Shown here: positions 1 through 9,296 of the stretch, piece after piece
Layout of the letters: each line of letters starts with the position of its first letter
Numbering within the stretch: position 1 is the stretch's first letter
Assembly: GCA_006538405.1 (NCBI GenBank)
Contig: BJKQ01000010.1
Span: forward strand, 2,170,001-2,234,000
Length of the DNA: 64,000 nucleotides
Source: Hansfordia pulvinata
Lineage: Eukaryota > Ascomycota > Sordariomycetes > Xylariales
Direction of reading: 5' to 3'
Notes under the pieces: generated by a model
Databases searched by the model: none
Told to the model about the DNA's origin: nothing
What the model saw: the letters and a program-made list of their open reading frames with translations, nothing else
Program-made: the position numbers and the translations under genes

Positions 1-111
1 ATGCGCATCCACAAGCGCCTCATCGACCTGAACGCCCCCACCGAGATCGTCAAGCAGATCATCGTCAACATCGAGGCCGGTGTCGAGGTCGAGGTCACCA
101 TCGCCGCTTAA
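1..111 (+). CDS. RPS20: 40S ribosomal protein uS10 (Rps20), C-terminal end
   Basis: The window opens inside an open frame that encodes 36 residues and stops with TAA. The peptide starts [11 protein letters not shown] and ends EVEVTIAA. This is the strongly conserved C-terminus of eukaryotic uS10, a small-subunit protein of the 40S beak/head region. Only the last coding part is present, and the true start and any introns lie outside the window. The ATG at base 1 is an internal methionine of the family, not the start. The next gene (the nucleoporin) is on the opposite strand, so the two are convergent. Identity is seen directly from the conserved peptide. Confidence 0.93.
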   Translation: MRIHKRLIDLNAPTEIVKQIIVNIEAGVEVEVTIAA

Positions 112-607
112 GCGTGTCGTCCAAGATGCTCGACGATATGAACACAAAATCAAAAGCGCATGGGGTCCAGGAGATGGAGTTTGGGATGGATCATGAGGGC
201 TGGGTGATGTGCTTGCACGGCGAGCCCCCGGCTCTGGGGAACTTGCTCCGAGCTGGTCGTGATGAAGCCATGTCGGTACGGCGCACTTAGCGTCACTACT
301 GCATGGGCGACTTTCACCACGGATCAACCCGCCATTGTCACGATTTATGACCAAAAATAAAAGTCATTTCCAACCACATTGAAACGCCCGGTCGTAGAGC
401 TGCTATTTTTGGCCCGTCGTGAGCCTGTGGCTGCCGCGGCGCGGCAGTTCGTCGCCGATCGATCATATCAATCCACCATGTTTCGTAATGCATTATTCAG
501 GGTATCAAACTATTGGTCCGAGTGGGTTTCTGAACTCACTCTACCGCCGCGCTCTATCCATAATAACAGTCAAGACTTCTCGTCCACTGGAATTCTCAGG
601 CTGAAGT
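112..607. other. convergent intergenic region
   Basis: This is the 3' flank of RPS20 on the plus strand and of the nucleoporin on the minus strand. I see no gene. The short frames here have atypical composition and no family features. Confidence 0.6.
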
Positions 608-2502
608 CTAAAAAGTCCACAGGCACTCCTCCCTCATGGGAGGAACCTCAGGCATGTCGCCCTCAAAGCGGCCGAGCTCCGCCATGCGGGCATAGGCGGC
701 CCGGACTTGGGCAGTGTTGAGTGCCTGCTGGTCGTCCTGCGGCTCCGTGTCACGGTTGTACGCCGGTGGTCCGTCAGGGAACCAAATCTTGCGCCACGCT
801 CCATTGGTGGGGTCGCGAAGACCCGGTGCCGGTGGTTCTGTGCTGGACCCGTCGTCGGGTCGCTGGTAGTCGTATTTGTTCTCCCCGACCTTCCACTTGT
901 ATGCCACCGGCAGATTGTTCCATTGCGTGATCTGCCCATTCATGGACTTGACCGCTGGTGGCGGCGGGTGGCTCTTGGAGCTGCCTGGAGGATATGGGCT
1001 CTTGGTGGCGGCACTGCCTGCGTTAGCCTGCGCCTGTGCCGGCGGCTGCGACTGGGCTTGTCCAAACGGGTTCGGGTTCGGGTTGGCCGCTTGAGCGAAG
1101 GGATTAGGGGCCGCCGCAGCTCCTGTGTTGCCGAAACCAGACGGTTGTGCGGGCGCCCCGAAACCTGGACCGGCAGGCTTTGCGAAGGCGTTCACAGCTG
1201 GAGTCGGGTTGGCTGTCCCGATATCCATGGACTGGTCCTGGGACGCAGGAGCCGTCGCTTGCGCGAAGGGGTTTGCTGCGTTGGTAGGCTGATTTGCAGG
1301 CTGACCGAAGGGGTTCGGCTTGGACTCTGCGGCAGGCGCTGGAGGGGCGCCGAAAGGGTTCGCCTTTTGCTGACCCAGCTGCGCGAAAGGGCTGGCGTTG
1401 TTGGCGTTGTTGTTTTGTCCGAACGGGTTGGGGGCGCTGCTGTTCTGTTGAGCACCGCCGAGTTGGCCAAAGCCGGAGGGCGCGTTGTTGCCGGCTGCTT
1501 GAGAGAAAGGATTCGCTGCCTGGCCTGCTGGAGCGGCGGGTTTACCAAAGGCAGAAGTCGAGGCGCCCATCTGGGAGGTCTGCCCGAAAACGGGGCCTTG
1601 TCTGCCCATCTGCGAAGGCTGGCCAAACTGGGGCTGCGCGGATCCGAAGGGGTTCGGCTTCTGTCCGAGGGCGCTCGGCTGACTGAATGTAGGCTGTCCG
1701 CTGGAGGCACTGTTGGCGGTCGAAAAGGGATTGGCCTGGGCGGGCGCAGAGCTCGAGGCGGCGGCAAACGGGTTCGGGTTCGAACTGGCGGCAGCATTGG
1801 ACCCGAAGGCATTGCTGCCAAAGGCATTCGATGTCGTGTTCGACGTCGCCTGGGGGCGATCTCTGGAAAAGGTGCCGTTGGTGCCGCCGGGGATAGTGTT
1901 TTGGTTGCAAAGATCGATGCGGTTGGGGTGTTTGCCCTCGGCGGACACGATGAATTGGATAGCGCCGTTGGTGTCGTTCAGTGAGGTCCGCATTTGCTGC
2001 TCGGCTTGCGCGTAGAGTCCTTGGACTTCGGCCATCTGTGAAGAGATAAGCAGTCAGCGAGGGCGCGCCAGATGGCAGTCGGTCATGGTTGAACCGAGGG
2101 GCACCTACAGCCTGTTGCTGGTTCGCGGATCCGAGGACATGCAGCCGGATCTCCTCCAAGCTCTGCTCGAGGGGGTAGCCGCCAAAGAGCTGTTCGGGCG
2201 CATCTTTGCCAGGGCCGTAGCTGGACAGAATCCAGGTTGGTCGCTCGTCGGCAAGATCGGTCTTGATACTATCGGGGTGATCTTGTACTGGGCGGCACTG
2301 GGACTGCCTGCGGCAGGGCCCGAATTGTTGCTCAGGGCACCGAATGGATTTGTGTTGGCCCGGGGGTGTTCGAATCTGCAGTTGGCTTTTGACGCGAGCG
2401 CGCGGCTGTCAGTATGGGCAGGACCGGGGAAGTGGAAGTGGACGAGGACATACCTCCATTGCGACAGTTCCCTTGCTGGAAGAACTTGCAGAGGGGCGCC
2501 AT
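608..2502 (-). CDS. CCCH zinc-finger FG-nucleoporin, Amo1/Nup42 type (one -1 frameshift)
   Basis: Family role: a nuclear pore component of the mRNA-export (cytoplasmic) face; Podospora and Neurospora Amo1 and yeast Nup42 are relatives. Exons: 2454-2502, 2109-2385 and 608-2035, with introns of 68 and 73 nt. About 584 residues once the frame is restored. The N-terminus MAPLCKFFQQGNCRNG joins across intron 1 to ANCRFEHPR and forms a CX7CX5CX3H zinc finger (Cys5, Cys13, Cys19, His23). A conserved block follows (RPTWILSSYGPGKDAPEQ, then EQSLEEIRLH). A long NPFG/FGQ repeat region comes next, and the C-terminus contains WKVGENKYDYQRPDDG. The zinc-finger frame and the conserved block are one base out of register at a C-run (plus-strand GGGG, 2274-2277). 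One extra base repairs it, and exon phases then agree. Probably an assembly error, not a broken gene. Confidence 0.88.
2274..2277 (-). other. -1 frameshift site in nucleoporin exon 2
   Basis: A four-base homopolymer separates the frame that encodes the zinc finger from the frame that encodes the conserved DERPTWILSSYGPG block. Exons 1 and 2 sum to 326 nt, one short of a multiple of three, while exon 3 must enter in phase 0. One missing base explains both observations. Confidence 0.75.
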
Positions 2503-2997
2503 GGCGGCGGTCCTCGAGCTGGCAGCTGACAGCAGGCCCGCGGCCGTCGCAGCTTCACCAAAGCGCGTCGCTCGAGATGCAGAAGACGCAGAAACCAGGT
2601 ATTCGGGTCGAGTTGGGACGGAGGGGCAGCTCGAGGCGGGCGGCTATTACCGATACGTGTGCATTGATGTTGATGGAAGATTCCAAGTTGAAAATCGTCA
2701 GCTTCGCGCCTGCGCGGGTACCTGGGGGTACGTGTGTCGATTGAGGCGCCTCCCCCTCCACATTTAGCGCTAAAACTGTCCTAGGTAGGTGCCTGGTTAC
2801 GGGTACTGGCCCCGGGCTACAAGTCCTAACTTAGCCTGGGGACCTACGCCTTGCTATATGTATCGAGCATGCCCGGTCCCTCTCTGGACCTTCAACATCC
2901 ATCAAGCAAGTTAGGTAGTTGTAAAGACCTGCGACCCTCCATTTCCATTCCCTGTGCAGGTACGTGACTCATCTCGGTCTGTCGCCGTGCTGCGTCA
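2503..2997. other. nucleoporin upstream region
   Basis: Putative 5' flank of the nucleoporin. It contains TAGGTAGG-type repeats near 2780-2790. I see no gene. Confidence 0.5.
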
Positions 2998-3674
2998 TCA
3001 ACCGCTGTGTGTCGAGTTCCTTGCCGCGAGGCCTCGCTCGGGTGCAGAGATAAATGAGGAGCTGTCGTCTTCGACATGCTGCAAAACCACCATCGCGGTA
3101 TCGGGCTGTAGCAAGGTGTCCGTTGAGCCTTGCCTCTGCATCCAATCAGCGGAGACGATCTCATGATGGCTATCGTGCGGCGGTACTGGCGGCCCGCAAG
3201 CGGCTACCTCCTGGGCGCTGCGTAGACCTTGGCACCGCACGACGGCAATCGGGTGCCCGCCAGCTGTGAATACAATTCGCGGTCTGGCCTCGCGATAGAT
3301 TCGCCTGCTCATCCTGAAGTTGCTGCGGACTTTGAGTACGACGAGTTTTTGCTGCGTCACACCATGCGTCAGAAAATGGGAGTGGGCACATGGGTGTTTT
3401 CCTCTCAGCACCATAAGATGGCGAGGACTGGATGGACGAACGTCATGAAAGTCCAGCTGACACCAAGAATGGCCAGCGACAGGGTGATCCGACGACTGCC
3501 GTACGGACATATCGCTTGGTAGTATGGATATACGGCCAATCCGTGGATACCTAGCTAATGCGGTCGATAGCAGTATGCCCACAGATGCTAGGCTTTCCAC
3601 AACGCCGGCTAAGAGACCTGATTTCGCATCTCGTCTGTTCTCGATCAAACCAACAAGTTCGATGAACCAGATTC
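2998..3674 (-). pseudogene. decayed paralogue of the four-helix membrane protein at 7649-8592
   Basis: Minus-strand reading shows the same landmarks as the protein at 7649-8592. These are IENRRDAK followed by ESLASVGILLSTALA (compare IENRTDLK and EGVAAVGILLSTVFA), then a LGVSW helix, SRRIYREARPRIVFTAGG (compare SRRIYRVPRPRIAFTSAG), and a C-terminal STDTLL followed by a V(V/I)L segment. The parts are in different frames. A plausible intron (gtatcc...cggcag, about 54 nt near 3490-3545) rescues the first junction. The second junction needs a poor donor or a phase mismatch. No equivalent of the first exon with its transmembrane helix is visible upstream. It is therefore a relic or a badly resolved gene. 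Function unknown. Confidence 0.45.
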
Positions 3675-3872
3675 CTGATGTCTTTTGGCGTTAGATTGAT
3701 GCCATGGTCTACCCATTGTTTCAGGAATCTTTACATTTTTAAGGATGCCCAGCAAAATACGGAGTCAGGAAATTCACCATCATAATAGATATAATAGTCT
3801 TTAATATATATACCGCGTCAGCTGGCTTTAGCCAGTAGATGGCTCTACCTCGTAACACCATGTATATAAGCA

Positions 3873-5162
3873 CTAAAAGGGCTCCAAGTGGCCCTTAGCG
3901 AGCGGTGCAGACCTAGATTCTGGGTTCCTGACGGTGATTTGCGACCTCGTCTGGCGGAAGTGAACGGCCCCGTAGCGGAGCAGGTCGGCAAAGGTGCCAG
4001 GCTGATGGTCCTTGTCTGCATTCTCCGGCAGGTCCAGCATGGTGCCGAGCTGCACCGAGACAGACATGTTCTTTCCGCGCGAGATCTTTTGCATGCTGGA
4101 CTCGGTCAGGATCAGCCAAACTACTTCCTCCGCTCGCCGGTACTCCTCGCTGGAGGGATCGGCGTCGAGGCGTGTGCCGAGGACATCCAGCTTCGACTGA
4201 CCGCCGACCGCGAAGCCCAGGATGGTCTCGGCGCGCCATGCCTCGGCGATGGCGTCCATGCCCATGACGTGGTGCAGCCAGTAGTCGGCGGGGGAGAAGC
4301 TGTCGGTCGGGGTGGCGCCCAGCATGGTGAGCCGAGCCCACGCGACGATCTGAATTGCGTACTCGAAGACCTCGATCATGGGTACCTTGAAATCGAAGCC
4401 GACCCCGTTTTCAGCCCCGTCCATCTGCTCTGCCGGGATTTGCTTGATGAAGGATACGAGCGGATGGTCAGCGATGCCTAGGAGATTGGTGCGACCGTGC
4501 CAGAGGGCACAGAAAACCTCGTGCCTGTAGGCTGATTAGTTCTATTGGTGAGGTTGGTGATGTGGGGGTTGCCGGGGCTCCGGCGTAAAGGGTCTCTCAC
4601 CAGCGACGTATGAAGGGGTCGCCTTTGTGGCAGGCCACAAAGTAGTTCATGATGCCTTGGCTCGGCTGGACAGCCACGGCGGCTTGGCGGGGATCCTGCG
4701 GGTCCTCGATGCGGTCCCAGCAGACCCGGTCCAGGTGTCGGATCAGGATGCTCCCAACGTCCATCCACACGCCGCCGTGCTGGGTCAGGGCGGCCCGCGC
4801 ACCAGGTCTGCGCCATGCTGGCCGGCATACGGCCCGTCCATGGTGCGGTCGACGAAGGCCTGCGCGAGCAGCGAGCTGTCGAGGTAGCGGAGGGCGAAGT
4901 TGGGCGAGCCGGGGACGTTGTCGAGGACGCGGATGGTCCACTCGGGACAGCAGATGCGGACCCAGCCGATGACGTTGCGCTGGCACCAGCCAGGCATGGC
5001 CGCCAGGCCCGAGTGCCAGAAGGCCCATACGTTCTTCTCGGACGTGACAGGCACGTCCTGGTCGAGGAGGCTCTGCAGGATCTGCTCGTCGGTCCGCTGG
5101 TCGTGCGGCTCGACGACCTCGATGCGGTCTTGATACTGGGGTGGGATGTGAAATTCCGGCAT
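3873..5162 (-). CDS. capsular polysaccharide synthesis-type glycosyltransferase (one -1 frameshift)
   Basis: About 404 residues in two exons (4601-5162 and 3873-4524; intron 76 nt, gtgaga...ctacag). The family (Caps_synth / GT32-like, common in fungi) is predicted to transfer sugars in the secretory pathway. No signal anchor is obvious here. Landmarks: SEKNVWAFWHSGLAAMPGWC near residue 40, an RICCPEWTIRVLDN block, then LVRG...GGVWMDVGSIL, where the WMD aspartate is the DXD-like metal/nucleotide-sugar site, and WHEVFCALWHGRTN across the splice. The start at 5162 is an ATG giving MPEFHIPPQY, matching the usual family start. The frame breaks between DLVRG and the next block at a coding-strand GGG (plus 4794-4796). 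One added G restores the expected RGAALTQHGG. It lies head-to-head with a Zn2Cys6 regulator, which could control it (inference). Confidence 0.82.
4794..4796 (-). other. -1 frameshift site in the glycosyltransferase
   Basis: The uncorrected frame ends DLVRGPP* exactly where the family continues DLVRGAxL...HGG. One additional G in the coding-strand G-run restores the frame through WMDVGSIL to the intron, and the exon lengths then sum to whole codons (1215 nt). Confidence 0.75.
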
Positions 5163-5709
5163 GTCTTTGTCTGGCTTGATTTGTTCTCGGCGAGAAGGTG
5201 AGGTCTATCGAGCTGGTCCCACGGTGATGGCGGCGAGCCGCGCACCTTGAAATACGCGTGGACAGGCCCGCGTGGACGAGCCATTGGCCTCTGCCCTCGA
5301 GGGGCGGGCCTGGTGTGTGGAAGAGGCGTTGCCCTGGTGCATGGACGGGCTTTGGCGACCGTCGTCGTCTAATTCGACCTATGAGAAGGCATGAGGCCCT
5401 GGCTGGATTCTATCCGGGCGTAATTCGGGCTCCAAGGGGGATTAGCTTAGGTAGGTAATGGCACAGGTTCGTTCCAGGGGCATGGATGCTTACATGTAAC
5501 GCGCTGCGCTAGTCACACGTGGTCTCCGATGCATCCATGGATGCGCCTTGCGTACGGTAGGTATAAGTACGGCGGGGAGGCACTGCGACACCCATAGGTT
5601 GATTGGTCCAAATAGACGACGGGTGGCGCAGCTTCCACCACCAAATTGTTTGCTCCGGATTCTTCCCCCAGTCCCGCCCGCTCGCTCCAGCCCAGCTCTC
5701 CTCGCCGGC
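5163..5709. promoter_or_regulatory. shared divergent promoter region, glycosyltransferase / Zn2Cys6 regulator
   Basis: A 547-nt region lies between two start codons that point away from each other. A GGTAGGTAA repeat occurs near 5450. I see no coding sequence. Co-regulation is inferred from arrangement only. Confidence 0.45.
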
Positions 5710-7515
5710 ATGGCTACCAATGCCTCCCCGGCCGGCGTGGCAGGACTGGCCGCAGGGCGCAAAAGGGTTTCCAAGCCGCGAGCGCGGACGGGTGAGTACC
5801 TTAGAGACCTTACCGACTTTGCAAACCCCTCCTACTTTGCGCACATCCAATGGACTCTCGAATAACACAGTCTGCCCATAGGATGTGGTACGTGCCGGGC
5901 TGCACACGTCCGATGCGACGAGGGCAGGCCGGTCTGCCACCGATGCGCGAGGCTGCGCCTTGTCTGCGACTACAACTACGTCCGCCCCGGCCGTCGCGCG
6001 CCGGGCCGAGGCGAGGTCGTCCTTCGAAGACTCGCACCCTCCATCCCATCCTGCCCACTGCACGCCAGCCTAAGCCCGTCCGCCACCGGCTTCCTCGACT
6101 ACTTCCAGGCCGTCGTGGTCCCTCTGCTCTGCCGTCAGCCCGACGGCCCCTCCGACTTCTGGTCGCAGACGGTCCTCCGCGACTGCACGCGCGACCGCGG
6201 CGTGGTCGACGCCGTCGTAGCCATCGCCGCCCTGTTCCGGGCACGGTCCAGCGCCTCGCACTCATTGCCCCACCACAATCTCCAGGGCTGCCACCTCGCC
6301 TCGTCCGCCGAGCATGACTCGTACTACCAGGCCGTCCAGCATTACACTCGCGCCGTGGCCGGGTTCCGGGAGCGACTCGCAGGGGGGCACCGGCACACCT
6401 CAATGGTGCTAGCCCCGAGAACAGTCGTCATCTTCACCGTGCTCTTCTCCATGTTCGAGATCCTGCAGGGCCACACGGCCGCCTTCGATCAGCTCGTCTC
6501 GAACGGTCTCCGGCTTCTCAGCACCCAGTGGCGCCGTCGTGTCCCCGCCAGCCGGGCCGGACCCGGCCCGCATCCTGGGGGCGTCGACGAGCCCGAGATC
6601 CATGATGCCGAGTGCTTCCTCGCCCGGACGGCGACCTGGAGCGCGCTGTTCTCCCCCATGTACCCCCGCAGCAGGCTCGCCATGGCCAGCATGGCCGGTC
6701 CGTACGAGCTCGGCGCCCCGCCCCCAGACAGGCGGACCTCGTCGGTCCAGGACCTCTGGCGCGGATGGTGGAGGTTCGTCACCATGGCCGTGGACTGGCA
6801 CCTTCGGATACACAGCTTGCGCGCCAGCACTGCATGCCAGCAGTGGGGGGTGGTGCAGTCCACGCTGAAAATGGAGCAGACACTGGTGCTTGAGCGCACG
6901 GACGCGTGGGCCAAAGAGGCACAGGCCAGGTTGCTCGCAGCGGCCCCCGCCCCGCATGTTCACCACAAACATGGACGCGATAGGCACCTGCTGGCCATGC
7001 TGGTGTTCGAGATCAAGATCTGCTACTGGTCGGGGTACCACGCGCTGGACGTGTCCGGGGATGCCTGGCGGGAGCGCGCGGCGGAGTGTCTGCAGATCCT
7101 CGACATGGCCCAGCTCGCCATCGACGAGCTGACCTCGGCCGGCGGCACCGGCTACGATTCGGTGGTAAGTGACGGGCTCCTGATCGGCCTGCTGCAACTG
7201 GCGCGCGAGTGCCGCGACCAGGTCGTGAGGCCGCGGGCGCTCGCATTGGCCCGGCGCCTGGTCAAGCCGGACTCAAGCTGGCACGTCAAGTCGCTCCTGC
7301 TGGGGGTCTGGGCCTGCGCCACCGTCGAAGACAGGGGCTGCGACGGCACGACCCGAGACGGGGCCGTGCCGGAGAGGTACGAATGGACCGAGGGGTCTTG
7401 GGACCATGATTTCACCGCCTTGCATGTCGCTGTCACGAGCCGGAATCAGGATGAACACGGCTACCGCAGGCGGGAGACCATGATCATCAATCTGAAGGCA
7501 TGGGATCTTGCCTGA
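5710..7515 (+). CDS. Zn2Cys6 fungal-specific transcription factor
   Basis: 571 residues in two exons (5710-5791 and 5882-7515; intron 90 nt, gtgagt...catag). The ATG at 5710 gives MATNASPAGVAGLAAGRKR. The basic RKRVSKPRARTG segment splices directly into a binuclear cluster: CGTCRAAHVRC then DEGRPVCHRC then ARLRLVC, spacing CX2CX6CX6CX2CX6C. The remaining 500 residues (TGFLDYFQAVVVPLL, a FTVLFSMFEILQGH helix, and an Arg/Ala-rich C-terminal half) look like the Fungal_trans_2 / DUF3468 type of regulatory domain. Predicted role: nuclear DNA-binding regulator, probably of nearby metabolic genes. The nearest divergent gene is the glycosyltransferase. No frame disruption is seen. The target pathway cannot be read from sequence. 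Confidence 0.88.
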
Positions 7516-7648
7516 TGCGTGGCATGTAGCCCATTTAACAGCTGGTGAATATCTGGTCGCTCAGGCACGTCCAACACATGCACACGTACATACATGTAGG
7601 TCGATCAAAGCCACCTACAGTCCAGCCTGGCACCCGATATCCTAGTAC

Positions 7649-8592
7649 CTACCTCGGTCCATCCCTTCTCGAATTCTCGTTGATGGCACACCCACCGAGG
7701 TACCCGGGGTCATACTGCACCGCAACTTGCCGGAGTGGTGTGGGCTGAAAGGTACACGTGTCACCTTGACGTCGCAAAATCTCCATCTCGACTTCCTGCG
7801 ACAGCAAAGTATCGGTTGACACTGGCTCCCTCATCCGCAGGCTGACGCCGTCATCTTTAAGACATTGCTGCGAGGACTCTCGCGGCTGCAAGACCGTACT
7901 GGAGTTGCCTGGATCCAGGCTTCTGCCCTGGACGAAAGTGATCGGGTCTCCGGCAGACGTAAATGCAATTCGCGGTCTTGGCACCCGGTAGATCCGCCGG
8001 CTTTCGCGGTAGTTGATCGCAATCCGATAAACAATCAATGCAGTCGAGGTCCTGCCCATAACGACTGTTATCAATGGAGTCGATCTAGTATCGCGTTTCG
8101 AGGATGGAACCCACTGACTCACATCAACAAAGCCCAGCTGACAGCGAGGCCAGAAATAGCCCCGATCCTTTCGGGCGACATCTCGTTAGGGGGCGCGTAC
8201 GAGCCATAGAGGCCAAGATAAGGCCAGTTCTTGACGGCATTAACCACTGCAAATACAGTGGAAAGCAGTATTCCCACAGCCGCAACACCTTCCAAGATGG
8301 GTGCGTGAAGTTTTGCTTTCAAATCTGTCCTGTTCTCAATCATATTTGCGATTTCAAAGAACGCGACGATGGGTGCCTTGACGAGTCAATTCGCCTTTCG
8401 ATTCCCATGGACGTCATATGATCACACACTTACTATGATGATGTTCGCCATGAAGACCCCACCCACTGTAATCACAGCGACAGCGACCCATATGCCCAAA
8501 AGCACCAAGCGGGCGCTTCGCAGGAAGATCAGATTCTTGGTGCAAAAGCCGATGGCACGCGACCGACTCGAGTTGTGGCGGCTTTTCATCAT
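7649..8592 (-). CDS. putative four-helix membrane protein, unknown family
   Basis: Modelled as three exons (8434-8592, 8123-8376, 7649-8084), 282 residues, starting at the tandem ATGATG (8592). Intron 1 (57 nt, gtaagt...tcaag) is convincing. Intron 2 (gtgagt...actag) is only 38 nt, unusually short for fungi, but it gives a continuous frame and an uninterrupted hydrophobic helix. Helices: LVLLGIWVAVAVITVGGVFM, then around the splice IIIAPIVAFFEIA, EGVAAVGILLSTVFAVV, and AISGLAVSWALLISTPLIT, followed by a basic loop (YRESRRIYRVPRPR) and a hydrophilic tail with STDTLL. I do not recognise the family. A degenerate copy lies at 2998-3674. The gene is divergent from the DUF6536 gene. The doubtful second intron leaves open that this copy is also decaying. 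Confidence 0.5.
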
Positions 8593-9296
8593 GGACAGGC
8601 AATGTGGGATGAACTGGCTGGGCTGGAGGGGATATCCGTTTTGGGCATCCTGTTGTGGTTGCTTTCGAAAGAAGACGATGGCTTTCCGCGTATCCAAGAG
8701 GATCAGGAGATGTATTGCACCCAATTGATGGTCTCAACGAAGCTACGAGTGCGCGGTAGGCTAAGCCAACGTGGTTCGCAGCTTGGGACCCGGGTACTCG
8801 TATTACTCTCTCGTCTCACCGGCAAGGTGCATGATCGAATACCTTGTCCTCCAATCAAAACCATGACGCGAGACCTGCCGTGTGCGCATACGCCCCTCCC
8901 CCCCCTTCTCACAGCGAGTCACAATCGCGCAAACGGCCTGATCTTCGCGCCCAAGGTATGGCGCGTGCGCAAGCGGCGCCGACCGCAGCGGCAGAGGCAG
9001 GCCGCGATCTTGGCATGGGCAGGCTGAGGTCGCGGCAGAGACAAATCACAGCCTTGACGCGGGTAGTCCGCGGGCGACCAAGTGCCGATCTCCCACATGC
9101 TGTTGGGTGAATCTTGTCAAGGCCAGACCGCCCGACCCGCCGCGCATGGGGCCAGATCGTCCAGCACTCCAACGTTGGCATTTGAAAACGCAATCCAGCT
9201 TGACCCGGAATCAGGCGCCTTCTGCTGTCGTGGACGTTATTTGCTCTTCTGTTTGCCGTGTCCATCTACGCATCGCATCGCCTCAACACGCCCCCG
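8593..9296. promoter_or_regulatory. divergent intergenic region
   Basis: About 700 nt separate the four-helix protein (-) and the DUF6536 gene (+). It contains one TACTCGTA octamer (8795-8802). An open frame runs in from 9204 but holds no ATG before 9297. I see nothing else that I can support. Confidence 0.4.
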
